This document shows positions 15,545 to 25,500 of a stretch of DNA of 64,000 bases, piece after piece. The number at the start of each line of letters is the position of its first letter. The stretch's first letter is position 1. The DNA is from Acidobacteriota bacterium (GTDB lineage: Bacteria; Acidobacteriota; Vicinamibacteria; Vicinamibacterales; SCN-69-37), in assembly GCA_947467605.1 (NCBI GenBank), contig CANIII010000002.1:62001-126000 (forward strand). The letters are read 5' to 3'. The position numbers and the translations under genes are program-made. The notes below the pieces were generated by a model. That model worked only from the letters and a program-made list of their open reading frames with translations, had not been told where the DNA came from and did not search any database.

Positions 15545-17046
15545 CGCGCGACGTCCTTCAAGAACGTGAACTCCGCGATCGGCGACAGGTGCACGCCGCG
15601 TAGCGAAGACTGAAACACCGCCACATTCGTTTTGTACCAAAGGCTGACGTACGGCGCATCATTCGCAATGATGCGCTGTACGTCGCCGTACAGTTTCTTG
15701 CGCTGCGCCTCGTCCGGGGCCGCTGACGCTGCATCAATCAACCGATCGACCTCCGCATTGTTGTAGTAGCCGCGATTGAAACCCGACGGCGGCGTCTGCG
15801 TGGAATGAAACACGCGACGCAACATGTCGGGGTCCGTGACGCCCACCCACTGCAACGTGTAGAGCTGCACGTTGCCCTTCAACACATCTGCAAAGAGCGT
15901 CGCAAACTCGTACGAACGCACATCGACCGCGATGCCGACGTCAGCGAGATTCCGCTGAATGACCGCGGCCTGCAGTCGATAGGCCTCTGTGGTGGACGTC
16001 TTCAAGCTGAGCCGGAGCCGGGGCAGAGGACCGTCGCCATCAGGATCCGGATAGCCCGCCGCATCGAGCAACGCCTTGGCCTTCGCGACGTCGTGCGTGA
16101 ACTGAAACACGTTGGGTTCGAACGCCCACGACATCGGCGGCACGATGCCGATCGCCGGCGCAGCAAAGCCGCGGCGAAGGTAGTCAACGATGGCCTGGCG
16201 ATCAATCGCGTAGCCGACCGCCTGTCGCAGCCGCACATCCTGCAGCAGCGGATCGCGCATGTTGAAACCGAGATAGGCGTAATCGGTACCGAGCGCCGTG
16301 GTCACACCGAGATGTGATTCCGCTTTCAGCGCATAGACGATGTCGGATGACAGGTCGTTGACGACCACGTCGACGGTGCCCTTGCGGAGCTCGAGGCCGC
16401 GCATGGTGTCGTCGGGCACGACGCGGAAAACGAGGCCGCGGTTCTTCGGCGCGCCATCGAAGTATCCGGTGAACGCGGTGAGCGTGACGTGGTCATCGGC
16501 GACGAACTCGCCGATTGCGTAGGGGCCGCTGCCGATGGGCTTGCGCGCAGCCTCGGGTCCCGTGCCCGCCGGCACGATGCCCATCACGAGATTCACCGGG
16601 AACGAACCCGACGGTTCGCGCAGGTGGAACGCCACCGTGTAGCGATCGACGACGTCGACCGACGCGATCATTTTGTAAGCGCCCTTGCGACCCGAGAGGA
16701 ACTTCGGATCGAGGAAGCGGCGATATGTGTAGGCGACGTCCTCGGCCGTCAGCTCGCGGCCGTCGTGGAACTTCACGCCGTGACGCACTTCCGCGATGTA
16801 GGTCGTGGGGTTCGGTGTTTCGAATCGAATCGCGAGGTCTGGCACAATGCGCAACGTCTCGTCGATCTTGAGCAGCGAGCTGAAGAGCAGCGTGTGCAGC
16901 TTCTGCGACGCCTCGTCGAGCCCCACGCCGGGATCGAGATTGGCCGGACCGTTCGCCATGGCCACGACGATGAAGCCAGGGCGGGAAACGGGCGCCGAGC
17001 AACCCGCGAGCAGCAGGCCGAGTAACAGCGCGGCCCTCACTCTCAC
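15541..17046 (-). CDS. ABC-transporter substrate-binding lipoprotein, family 5 (peptide/nickel type)
   Basis: The 501-residue protein begins with a lipoprotein signal (MRVRAALLLGLLLAGCSA; lipobox Cys at residue 16). It has the SBP_bac_5 fold, with 'VRHGVKFHDGRELTAEDVAY' near residue 85 and 'LRQAVGYAIDRQAIVDYLRR' near residue 280. It captures oligopeptides or similar ligands in the periplasm. No permease or ATPase genes lie nearby, so its partners are encoded elsewhere or it is an orphan. The GTG start overlaps the mutS stop (GTGA), implying translational coupling to mismatch repair, which is an odd pairing. Confidence 0.9.
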   Translation of the reverse strand: MRVRAALLLGLLLAGCSAPVSRPGFIVVAMANGPANLDPGVGLDEASQKLHTLLFSSLLKIDETLRIVPDLAIRFETPNPTTYIAEVRHGVKFHDGRELTAEDVAYTYRRFLDPKFLSGRKGAYKMIASVDVVDRYTVAFHLREPSGSFPVNLVMGIVPAGTGPEAARKPIGSGPYAIGEFVADDHVTLTAFTGYFDGAPKNRGLVFRVVPDDTMRGLELRKGTVDVVVNDLSSDIVYALKAESHLGVTTALGTDYAYLGFNMRDPLLQDVRLRQAVGYAIDRQAIVDYLRRGFAAPAIGIVPPMSWAFEPNVFQFTHDVAKAKALLDAAGYPDPDGDGPLPRLRLSLKTSTTEAYRLQAAVIQRNLADVGIAVDVRSYEFATLFADVLKGNVQLYTLQWVGVTDPDMLRRVFHSTQTPPSGFNRGYYNNAEVDRLIDAASAAPDEAQRKKLYGDVQRIIANDAPYVSLWYKTNVAVFQSSLRGVHLSPIAEFTFLKDVAR

Positions 17047-19685
17047 GAACGTTCCTCGTCCGCCGACTTCTTGAGCTCCGCGATGAGGTTGAGCGCGTCG
17101 AGCGGCGACAGGCGATCGACGTCCGTTGCCCGCAAGCGATCGAGCGCGGGATGGGCTTCCGCGGTATGGAAGAGGCCTAGCTGTTGCTGCGCCGCCGGCG
17201 CCGCGCTGCTGAGCGTCGGCCGGCCACCGCGCTGCATTTCATCCTGCTCGAGCGATTTGAGAATGTCTGAGGCACGTCGAACCACGACAGCGGGGAGACC
17301 CGCAAGACGTGCGACTTGAATGCCGTAACTGCGATCGGACCGGCCTTCGATCACCTTGTGCAGAAAGATGATGTCGTCTTTGAACTCGCGGGCCGCGACG
17401 TGAAAGTTTGCGACGCTGGGCAGCGCGTCGGCCAGGTCCGTGAGTTCGTGATAGTGCGTCGCGAAGATGGTCTTCGGTCGCACGCGATCGTTCGTCGCCA
17501 GATACTCGGCCACCGCCCAGGCGATGCTCAGGCCATCAAAGGTGGCGGTGCCGCGCCCGATTTCGTCGAGGATGACGAGGCTGCGCGATGTGGCGGTATG
17601 CAGAATCGCCGCCGTCTCCTGCATCTCGACCATGAACGTGGACTGGCCGCGGGCGATGTTGTCGGAGGCGCCAACGCGGGCGAAGATGCGGTCGACGACC
17701 GAGAGCTTGGCGCTGCGGGCCGGTACGAACGAACCGGCCTGCGCGAGCACAGCGAGAATCGCCGTCTGTCGCAGGAAAGTCGACTTGCCGCCCATGTTCG
17801 GGCCGGTTAACACGATCAGCTGTTTGCCGACGTCATCGAGCTGCACATCATTCGGCACGAATGCACCGGCCACGTGGCGCTCGACGACCGGATGCCGCAC
17901 GTCGGTGGCGGAGAACTCGGCGCCCGCGTGTATGACCGGCTTCGTAAAGTTAGCGGCAGCGGCCGTATCGGCCAGCGCCGACAGCGCGTCGAGCGATGCC
18001 AGGGCGCGCGCGGTGTCGAGCACGCGCCCTGATTCCGCAATCACCCGCGCGCGCAGCTTCTCGTAGATTTCCAACTCGCGCGTCAGGATGCGCTCGTCGG
18101 CCGTGAGGACCTTGTCTTCAAACTCCTTCAGGCCCGGCGTGATGAACCGCTCGCCGCCGACAACCGTCTGCTTGCGGATGTAGTCGGCGGGCACCGAATC
18201 GAGATTCGATTTCGAAATCTCGATGTAGTAGCCGAAGACGCGGTTATAGCGCACCTTCAGGGAGTTGATGCCGGTGCGCAGGCGCTCGGCATCTTCCATC
18301 GCCGCGATCGCGGTCTTGCCTCCACGGCTGATCGAGCGCAGATCATCGAGTTCCGTGTCGACGCCGTCGCGAATCATGCCGCCGTCGCGCGCCAGCAGCG
18401 GCGGTTCCTCGATGACCGTGGCGTCGATATCTGCGCGGAGGTCGGCGAGGTCGTCTAACTCTGCGACGAGACTCTTGATCAGCGGTGCCGACAGCTCACT
18501 GAGCAACATGCGCACGCGCGGCACGAGCGCGACTGACTGGCCGAGACTGGCGATGTCGCGTGGCCCTCCCGTGCCGAGCGAGATGCGCGCCATCAGTCGC
18601 TCGAGGTCGTGCATGTTCTTCAGCGTGTCGCGCAGCTTCGCGCGCTCGGTGGTGCGGAACGCAAAGTCTTCGACCGCGTCGAGCCGGTCCTGAATGCGTT
18701 CGACGGTCACGAGTGGCCGCAACAGCCAGCCACGCAGCTGTCGGCCGCCCATGGCCGTGATCGTGCGATCGATCGCGTCGAGCAGTGAACCGTCGCGGCC
18801 GCCATCCACACCTTCGACGATGTTCAGGTGCCGCAGTGTGACGGGATCAATGGCGAGAGCATCGCTGGCCGAGCGCAGCGCGATGTCACGCACATGCGTG
18901 AGGTCCGCCTGCTGCGTCGTCCGCACATAGCTCACGATGGCGCCGGCCGCTGCCGTGGCGAGCGGCGCGTGATCGAGGCCGTATCCGGCGAGCGATGCGA
19001 CCTTGAACTGCTGAATCAGCGTTTCTTCGGCGCGTGTGCGCTCGAACGTCCACCCTTCGACGCGCGTGACGCGCACCGTCGCAAAAACCGGCAAGAGATC
19101 AGTTACGTCCGCTTCGTCGGCGATCAGCAACTCTTTCGGACGGATAACGGCGAGCTCGGCGCTTGCGGCGGCGCGCGCACCGGGGCCGGTGCATTCGGTG
19201 GCCGCAAACTCGCCCGTCGACGTATCCAGGAACGCAATGCCAATCGGCGGATGCGTGCCCGCGCCGAACGACACGGCCGCCAGAAACGCCGGCTCACGCG
19301 CATCGAGAAACGAAGACTCGGTGAAGGTGCCCGGCGACACAACGCGAGTGACCTCGCGCTTGACGAGTCCCTTGGCCTTTTTCGGATCTTCGACCTGATC
19401 GCAAATGGCGACGCGGTAGCCCTTGCGGATCAATCGGCCGAGATAGTTGTCGAGCGCGTGATACGGAAAGCCACACATCGGAATCGCCGTGCCCGACGCG
19501 TCCTTGGCCCGTGAGGTCAGCGTCAGTTCGAGTACGCGCGCCGCCGCGACGGCGTCCTCGTAAAACATCTCGTAGAAGTCGCCCATGCGAAACACCACCA
19601 ACGCGTCGCGATGGACGCGTTTGACGTCCAGGTACTGGCGCATGGCAGGTGTTGCGGTCTGGGCGGAGGGCGGTGACGAGGACAC
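17043..19685 (-). CDS. mutS: DNA mismatch repair protein MutS
   Basis: The 880-residue protein recognises mispairs and small loops and, with MutL, licenses strand repair. The mismatch-binding domain carries the Phe-x-Glu-type wedge in 'VVFRMGDFYEMFYEDAV' (about residues 30-46). The connector, lever and clamp domains follow. The ABC ATPase near residues 625-770 has Walker A 'LTGPNMGGKSTFLRQ', 'NIARGQSTFMVEMQETA', Walker B 'SLVILDEIGRGTATFDG' and 'FATHYHELTDL'. Length fits MutS1. The reading frame begins at a GTG (19685); ATG 19643 is a possible alternative. A perfect inverted repeat lies immediately upstream, between mutS and tsaB. Confidence 0.96.
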   Translation of the reverse strand: MSSSPPSAQTATPAMRQYLDVKRVHRDALVVFRMGDFYEMFYEDAVAAARVLELTLTSRAKDASGTAIPMCGFPYHALDNYLGRLIRKGYRVAICDQVEDPKKAKGLVKREVTRVVSPGTFTESSFLDAREPAFLAAVSFGAGTHPPIGIAFLDTSTGEFAATECTGPGARAAASAELAVIRPKELLIADEADVTDLLPVFATVRVTRVEGWTFERTRAEETLIQQFKVASLAGYGLDHAPLATAAAGAIVSYVRTTQQADLTHVRDIALRSASDALAIDPVTLRHLNIVEGVDGGRDGSLLDAIDRTITAMGGRQLRGWLLRPLVTVERIQDRLDAVEDFAFRTTERAKLRDTLKNMHDLERLMARISLGTGGPRDIASLGQSVALVPRVRMLLSELSAPLIKSLVAELDDLADLRADIDATVIEEPPLLARDGGMIRDGVDTELDDLRSISRGGKTAIAAMEDAERLRTGINSLKVRYNRVFGYYIEISKSNLDSVPADYIRKQTVVGGERFITPGLKEFEDKVLTADERILTRELEIYEKLRARVIAESGRVLDTARALASLDALSALADTAAAANFTKPVIHAGAEFSATDVRHPVVERHVAGAFVPNDVQLDDVGKQLIVLTGPNMGGKSTFLRQTAILAVLAQAGSFVPARSAKLSVVDRIFARVGASDNIARGQSTFMVEMQETAAILHTATSRSLVILDEIGRGTATFDGLSIAWAVAEYLATNDRVRPKTIFATHYHELTDLADALPSVANFHVAAREFKDDIIFLHKVIEGRSDRSYGIQVARLAGLPAVVVRRASDILKSLEQDEMQRGGRPTLSSAAPAAQQQLGLFHTAEAHPALDRLRATDVDRLSPLDALNLIAELKKSADEERS

Positions 19686-19693
19686 GTACGCTA

Positions 19694-19718
19694 TAGGTTA
19701 CCAAGCAAGGGTAACCTA
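19694..19718. promoter_or_regulatory. Perfect 9-bp inverted repeat between divergent mutS and tsaB
   Basis: TAGGTTACC (19694-19702) and GGTAACCTA (19710-19718) are exact reverse complements separated by AAGCAAG. The gap between the two GTG start codons is only 41 bases, so this palindrome fills the space where both promoters must lie. A candidate minus-strand -10 (TATAGC, 19690-19695) overlaps the left arm. It may be an operator or a hairpin in the leader; the binding protein is unknown. Confidence 0.5.
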
Positions 19719-19726
19719 GTGAGCCT

Positions 19727-20419
19727 GTGACGCTCTTTTCTCTCGATACTTCCACGCGCGCCGGGTCGATGGCGATTTGGCGTGAGGGCACGTCTGTGGG
19801 CCGCGCCGGGGACGACCCGCGGTCGCACGCCGAGCGACTCCCTCTTGAAGCGGTCGCACTGCTGGCCGAGCACGGCCTGACCTTGCCCGAGATCGACACC
19901 TTCGTCGTCGTCGCGGGGCCGGGTTCCTTCACCGGGCTCAGAGTCGGTGTGGCCGCCGTGCAGGGATGGGCGATGGCGCTCGGCCGATCGGTGGCAAGCG
20001 TGCCCACCCTTGATGCACTGTTTCGCTCAATGCCGACTGCCGTTGAGCAGGGCACGGTGCTCGTGCCCTGTGTTGATGGCCTCCGTGGCGAGGTGTTCTT
20101 CAGCGCGTGGCGCGATGGCGTTGACCTGACGGGACCACAGGTCGGTTCTGCAACAGAACTCATCGCCACGGTCGTTGCCCTCGCACCTGCAGGCCGCGTT
20201 GTGACGTCTGGGGACGGCGCCATGAAATACGCCGACACATGGCACGGCGCCGGTTGGGAGGTCGTGGCGCCGACCATGGCCCTTGCCGATGCGGCGGCAC
20301 GCCTCGTTGCCGACGGCGGCGGGACAATGGGCGGACCACACGCCGTGCGGCTCAACTACGTCCGTCGCACGGACGCGGAGATCGTGCGAGAGCGCGAACG
20401 CGGAGGTCGCCGCGCGTGA
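19727..20419 (+). CDS. tsaB: tRNA threonylcarbamoyladenosine biosynthesis protein TsaB
   Basis: The 230-residue protein is the ASKHA-fold partner of TsaD in making t6A at position 37 of ANN-reading tRNAs. It opens with 'TLFSLDTSTRAGSMAIW' and carries the TsaB signature 'VVVAGPGSFTGLRVGVAAVQ' near residue 65. The GTG start is set by conservation of the N-terminal strand. Its stop overlaps the GTG of rimI (GTGA), the common tsaB-rimI arrangement. Confidence 0.93.
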   Translation: MTLFSLDTSTRAGSMAIWREGTSVGRAGDDPRSHAERLPLEAVALLAEHGLTLPEIDTFVVVAGPGSFTGLRVGVAAVQGWAMALGRSVASVPTLDALFRSMPTAVEQGTVLVPCVDGLRGEVFFSAWRDGVDLTGPQVGSATELIATVVALAPAGRVVTSGDGAMKYADTWHGAGWEVVAPTMALADAAARLVADGGGTMGGPHAVRLNYVRRTDAEIVRERERGGRRA

Positions 20420-20889
20420 GCGACGCGATCGAGATCACGCGCGCAGCGGCCGACGACGACCTGACCGAGATCTCGGCATTGCAGGCACGGACGTTCACGA
20501 ATCCCTGGAGCGCGGAGTCGCTGCGTTGGGAACTGGCGAACACCGACGTCGCGCGTCTCTACATCATGCGCGAGCACGGCCGCATCGTTCGTACCGTGGG
20601 CTACTGCGCGTGCTGGGTCATCTTCGACGAGTTGCACATCAACAGCCTCGCGGTTGATCCTGATGAACGGCGACGGGGGCTGGCGAGCCAACTATTGCGC
20701 GCTGTGCACGCGGAAGCCGTTGCGGCCGGCGCAACCAAGGCGACGCTCGAAGTGCGGCGATCGAATGAGCCTGCGCTCGCGTTGTACGCGCACCTTGGCT
20801 ATGCCGTTGAAGCCGTGCGCAAGGACTACTACGAGCAGCCTCGAGAGGACGCGCTGGTGTTGTGGTGTCGGCGACTTGCCGCGATCTGA
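20416..20889 (+). CDS. rimI: Ribosomal-protein-alanine N-acetyltransferase RimI
   Basis: The 157-residue GNAT-fold enzyme acetylates the N-terminal alanine of ribosomal protein S18 and possibly other proteins. It has 'LQARTFTNPWSAESLRWEL', 'ELHINSLAVDPDERRRGLAS' with the acetyl-CoA-binding R/Q-x-x-G-x-A/G signature, and 'LEVRRSNEPALALYAHLGY'. GTG 20416 is chosen because it overlaps the tsaB stop and gives the family length; an upstream in-frame opening lies inside tsaB. Confidence 0.93.
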   Translation: MSDAIEITRAAADDDLTEISALQARTFTNPWSAESLRWELANTDVARLYIMREHGRIVRTVGYCACWVIFDELHINSLAVDPDERRRGLASQLLRAVHAEAVAAGATKATLEVRRSNEPALALYAHLGYAVEAVRKDYYEQPREDALVLWCRRLAAI

Positions 20890-20940
20890 CGGGTTGTGCT
20901 ACTTTCCGCCTTGTTAGTCGTTCCACGTCAGGAGGCGAGC

Positions 20941-21126
20941 ATGACCGAAGCTCAGGATCTCCATCAGCTGCTCATCGAGCACCACCAGCTTGATGAGCAA
21001 GTTCGTCGCTACACCACCATCCCGCACCCCTCCGAACACGAGCAGCTTGAAGAAGCTGCACTCAAGAGACGCAAACTCCGTTTGAAAGATTTGATTGAGA
21101 CGCTGTCGCGCCAACGCGCCAGCTGA
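20941..21126 (+). CDS. DUF465/YdcH-like small protein
   Basis: This 61-residue, highly charged, helical protein starts MTEAQDLHQLLIEHHQLDEQ and ends 'KRRKLRLKDLIETLSRQRAS'. It matches the YdcH/DUF465 pattern of two short helices with a central linker and a K-x-x-K-L-x-x-KD-x-I motif. The function of the family is unknown. A strong ribosome-binding site, AGGAGG (20930-20935), stands 5 bases before the ATG; neighbouring genes mostly lack one. Confidence 0.8.
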   Translation: MTEAQDLHQLLIEHHQLDEQVRRYTTIPHPSEHEQLEEAALKRRKLRLKDLIETLSRQRAS

Positions 21127-21133
21127 TCTCAAG

Positions 21134-21139
21134 TAAGAT
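21134..21139 (+). promoter_or_regulatory. -10-like hexamer TAAGAT directly before psd
   Basis: TAAGAT ends 6 bases before the GTG start codon of psd, so transcription would begin at or next to the start codon. No clear -35 is visible and only GGGG lies one base before the start, too close for a usual Shine-Dalgarno sequence. Confidence 0.4.
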
Positions 21140-21145
21140 CGGGGC

Positions 21146-21769
21146 GTGAAAATCGATCACGCCGCATGGCCATTTGTGGCGGTAGTCTGTCTGCCGGCCC
21201 TCGCGATCTCGCGATGGTCGGTCGTCATCGCCGCGTTGCTGCTGCTCGTTCCGATTGCGGTCGCTTTGTTCTTTCGCGATCCCGATCGAACGTCTCCAGT
21301 GGACGCGTCGCTCGTGCTCGCGCCGGCCGACGGCAAGATCATGCATGCCGGCCCTGCCGATCCGCGCTACGCACCGGAAGGGCAGTGGCTGCAGATCATC
21401 ACGTTCCTGTCGCCGCTCGACGTGCACATCAATCGCACGCCGGTCTCCGGCACGGTGCGTCGCGTGGAATATCACCCCGGCTCCTTTGTGCCGGCGTATC
21501 ACCACGACGCGGCCAAGAACGAGCGGTCAGAAATCTGGATGGATCATGACGGAGTGACGATCGTCGTGCGCCAGATCGTCGGCATGATGGCTCGCCGGGT
21601 GGTGTGCCGCCTCGCGGTGGGCCAACAACTGTCGGCCGGCGACCGTATTGGGCTCATGAAGTTCGGTTCGCGCATGGATGTGTTCGTGCCGCTGAGCGCA
21701 ACCATCCTCGTCAAGCCGGGCGACCGCACGACCGCCGGCGAATCGGTGCTGGCGCGTCTGGCCGGGTAG
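21146..21769 (+). CDS. psd: Phosphatidylserine decarboxylase proenzyme (short type)
   Basis: The 207-residue protein converts phosphatidylserine to phosphatidylethanolamine at the membrane. N-terminal membrane helices come first ('FVAVVCLPALAISRW' and 'ALLLLVPIAVALFF'), then 'APADGKIMHAGP', 'QIITFLSPLDVHINRTPVSG', 'YHHDAAKNERSEI' and the self-cleavage/pyruvoyl site Gly-Ser-Arg in 'LMKFGSRMDVFVP'. The short length and the GSR variant are typical of the PSD-A/archaetidylserine-like subgroup. It is followed one base after the stop by pssA, which makes its substrate. Confidence 0.94.
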   Translation: MKIDHAAWPFVAVVCLPALAISRWSVVIAALLLLVPIAVALFFRDPDRTSPVDASLVLAPADGKIMHAGPADPRYAPEGQWLQIITFLSPLDVHINRTPVSGTVRRVEYHPGSFVPAYHHDAAKNERSEIWMDHDGVTIVVRQIVGMMARRVVCRLAVGQQLSAGDRIGLMKFGSRMDVFVPLSATILVKPGDRTTAGESVLARLAG

Positions 21770-21770
21770 A

Positions 21771-22562
21771 ATGCCCACAATGAACTTCAGCGCCCCCGAC
21801 CGGAAGCTCGAACGCCCCAAGCGCAAGCGCCGCGGCATGTTTCTGCTGCCGAGCCTGATCACCGTCGGCAACATGTTCTGCGGCTACGCCTGCGTGATGT
21901 ACGCGATGCGCGGCGATCTTGCGACGGCAGCACCGTTTATCGGCATCGCGGTTGTGCTCGACATGATGGACGGCCGCATCGCCCGCATGACCGGGACGTC
22001 GAGTGAGTTTGGTTTGCAGCTTGATTCGCTCGCCGACGTGATCTCGTTCGGCGTCGCGCCAGCGATCCTGGCGTTTGCGTGGGGGTTGTCGGATCTCGGG
22101 CGCTGGGGATGGGCCGTCGGTTTTGTCTACGTGGTCGCCTGCGCGATGCGTCTGGCGCGGTTCAACGTGCAGACCACGACGCAGGTCGACAAGCGCTACT
22201 TCGTCGGCCTGGCGAGCCCGGCGGCGGCCGGTGTCATTGCATCCACCGTCTTCGCATTTCCGCGCGAACTCTCCGGACTCTCGCAGCAGTTTGCAGCGGT
22301 CGGCGTCGTGGTGGCGCCGGCCCTGTTGATGGTGTCAACGATCCGCTTCCGCAGTTTCAAGACGTTCAATCTCGGGTACCAACAGTCGCGATTGCCGCTG
22401 CTGGGATTTGTGCTGTTCCTCGTGTTGCTCGGCACACAGCCGCAGGCCACACTGCTCGTGCTGGCCTACACCTATCTCTTGTCAGCATTCGTCGGACAAA
22501 TCGTCAGCCGTGTGCGGAATCGTCGTGGCCAGGTGCCGCCGCCCGCCGCAGCCGGATCGTAA
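21771..22562 (+). CDS. pssA: CDP-diacylglycerol-serine O-phosphatidyltransferase
   Basis: The 263-residue membrane enzyme makes phosphatidylserine from CDP-diacylglycerol and serine. The CDP-alcohol phosphotransferase motif spans 'DMMDGRIARMTGTSSEFG' and then 'QLDSLADVISFG', giving the D-G-x2-A-R-x8-G-x3-D-x3-D pattern. About seven membrane helices are visible. It forms the PE pathway with psd. ATG 21780 is an equally plausible start: TAGAAT at 21767-21772 could be a -10 that would place the mRNA start at that codon. The last 59 bases overlap the convergent histidine-kinase gene. Confidence 0.94.
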   Translation: MPTMNFSAPDRKLERPKRKRRGMFLLPSLITVGNMFCGYACVMYAMRGDLATAAPFIGIAVVLDMMDGRIARMTGTSSEFGLQLDSLADVISFGVAPAILAFAWGLSDLGRWGWAVGFVYVVACAMRLARFNVQTTTQVDKRYFVGLASPAAAGVIASTVFAFPRELSGLSQQFAAVGVVVAPALLMVSTIRFRSFKTFNLGYQQSRLPLLGFVLFLVLLGTQPQATLLVLAYTYLLSAFVGQIVSRVRNRRGQVPPPAAAGS

Positions 22563-25500
22563 TCGACGTCCCCTGACCCGGCGCGCTCTCGAGGATCATC
22601 GTCCCACCACACAACTCCACATTGCGTTTCGCGTTCGGCAGTCCGAGGCCGGACCCGGCCGTCTTCGTGGAGAAGTACGGCTCGAACGCGCGCGCGCGCG
22701 CTGTGTCGTCCATGCCCACGCCGGTGTCGGTGATCGCGATCTTCATCCACGTCGCATCCTCGGGCGCGGCCGTGACGGTGATCGATCCGCCGGAGGGCAT
22801 TGCTTGACGCGCGTTCTCCAGCAGATTGGTCAGCGCGCGTGAGAGCAGCGTGCGATCGGCGGCCACCGGGAACAGTTGCGGGGACACGGTGACTTGCATG
22901 CGAATGTTGCTGTCGGGCGCCTGATAGGGCGCGATCAACTCCGTCAGGAACTCAGAGACCGCGACGGCCGTGATCTGCGGGGTTGGTGACGCCGCGTAGT
23001 TTGAGAACTCGCTCGCGATCTGACGCAACAATCGCACCTGCCGCAGGATCGTGTCGATGCACTGGTCGAACACATCGCCGAGCGGACGGCCCTGATCTTT
23101 GTGCACGCGCTGCAGGTGCTCGGCGGAGAGTTGCATCGGTGTCAGCGGGTTCTTGATCTCGTGCGCGACCTGCCGCGCCATCTCTGCCCAGGCCTTGATT
23201 TGATTCGTACGCGTCAGTTCGTCGCGCTGCGCCGCGAGCGTCGACGCCATCATGTTGAAGTCGTCGACCAGGCGTTTCAGTTCGTCGGCGGTGTCGGCGG
23301 CAATGCGCACGTCGAGTTTGCCGGCGGCGATCTGTCGCGTTGCGCGCGTCAAGCGTGCCACCGGCGTCGACACGCGTCCGGCCACGTAGACGCCGAGTAC
23401 GGCGACGAGCATGACGACGAGCACGGCGCCGACGAGCACGCCGCGGTTCAGTTCGTCGAGTTCGTGCGCCAGTTCCCGCTGCCGGAGCGCCAGTGGCACA
23501 CTGAGAATCGTGTCGCGGCCGCGACCCGGGACCGGTGCGGCGGCAATCAAATATGAAAAGCCGCCCAAGCGGTCGTCGCCCGTGTAACTTGGCAGTCGGT
23601 TGAGCGCGATGTTGCGATAGACCGCCGCCGGCGTGCGCGTTGGCAGCAACCCCGAGTCAAAGAGGTCGCGCTGACTCGTGGCCACCAGTTGCGATCCGCT
23701 GAACAGATTGACGTCCTGATTGATCGCCTGTCCGATCCACACGAGCAGATCGTCGGTGGGCGCCGACTGTTGCAGCGTGAGCAGTTCCTCGAACACGCGG
23801 CGCGCCACGATGACGACGTCAGTGGCTTCGCTTTCGATGTCGGCGCGGAACTTGTCGGACATGTAGGTGCCAAACACGAGCGCGAGGGCGACGACGGGAC
23901 CGACGGCGGCCAGTACGAAATACAGGAACAGCTTCCGATAAAAGCTCGTGCGCACTTCTGTGACCAGCACGCGCAGCGGTGCCGCCTTGCGTCGCACGAA
24001 CGGACCGAAGGCGGTGGCGCCGAGGAGAAGCAACACAAAGACGCCGAAGAGCAGTGTCGTCGCCTCGGCCAGCCGCGTGAGATGTTCGAACCGCGTCGTC
24101 ACCGGATAGCCAACGGCATAGATGCCGCCGCGATCGTTAGAAAAATAGACGTGGTAGTCGCGATCCTTTGCGCGCAGATCCGCCCAGAACGACTGGCGCG
24201 ACTGATAGATGCGGTCGAAGAGCGCGGATGTGATGGGCCACGCAACGTTGCCGGACGCGAATCGCGTCAGCGGGCCCCAGCCGTACACGGCCACCTGGAG
24301 ATCAGCGACGCGCGAGGCGCGTTCGGCATCGCCGGGGCGCAACACATCGAAGTACGGATCATCGGACGAGATGAACGGCAGCGCACGATAGTCGGGCATC
24401 AGATGCACGACGATGGAGCCGTGAGGGCGTCCGCCGTTGGGATCGCACAGCGCCCGTTCGCCACGTAGCATCCGACGTTCTTCGGCGCCGAGGCGTCCCG
24501 CTTCACCCGATTGCGTCCAGTCGCAACTCGTGACGCGTTCACCGTCGCCGGGCGCGCCGTACTCCGGCACGTTGAGCGCGAAGCGGCTGACCAGCGTGCC
24601 GTTCGCGTCGTAGAGCTCGATCGCCGACGTCACGCGATTGCGCGCGAGGCTCGTGCGGCTCCAGACAGTGAACGCCGCTTGCGTCGGCGTTGTGGGCGTT
24701 TGATTGACGATGTCGGCGAGACCGGGGAACGCGTCGATCTCGGCTTGTGCCGCGCGCAGCTCTTCCTGCAGATGCTGGGGTTGCTCGGCGCTTTGGACGG
24801 CGCGCGCGTATTCCGTCTCGATGATGTGCCGTGCCGTGGCGTCGGCATAGAAGTCTGCCGATGCGTACGACACGATCGCCGGCGCCACGAGCATGGCGAA
24901 GAGCAGCACCAGCCGCGCCGCTTGCGTCGCGCGGCGGTATCGACGGCGCAACACCGTGCCCGTCAGACCAAATGCGATGACCGCCAGCGTGCTCGTGGTC
25001 AGGCCTAGCGTCGCAATCGGGAAGCCCGTAGCGTGCAGGGCTGTGGCGCCGGCTGCGATCGATGCGGCCCACAGCACGGCCGTCAGCACGCTCGATGCCG
25101 AGGCGACGCCACGCACGCGCCAGCGCTCAGCGCTGATGGCGAGCGACGCTGCCGCGGCCCACACACCTGCGGCGGCGACCAGCAGCACGCCCGCAAGACC
25201 GAGGAGGCTGGGTAGTCGCAACGGAAAAATCGGGAACTGCCACTGATCGAAGGACGCCGCGTTCAACCGCCAATGAAAGAAGACAAGGAGCGCGATGAGG
25301 CAGGCACCGGCGATGACACCGGCGCCGATCTGCTCGATCACAAAGCGCGCTGGCAACGACGCGGGGTCTCGACGAGGACGCCGGCGCAGCCACCAGGAGA
25401 CGGGGCCGAGGGCCGCAAGACCGACGGCGAGAAGGCCCCACGCCGGCACGCGGACGAGCTCTGCCGTTCCGGCCACACGCGCCAGTTGAAACACGCCGGT

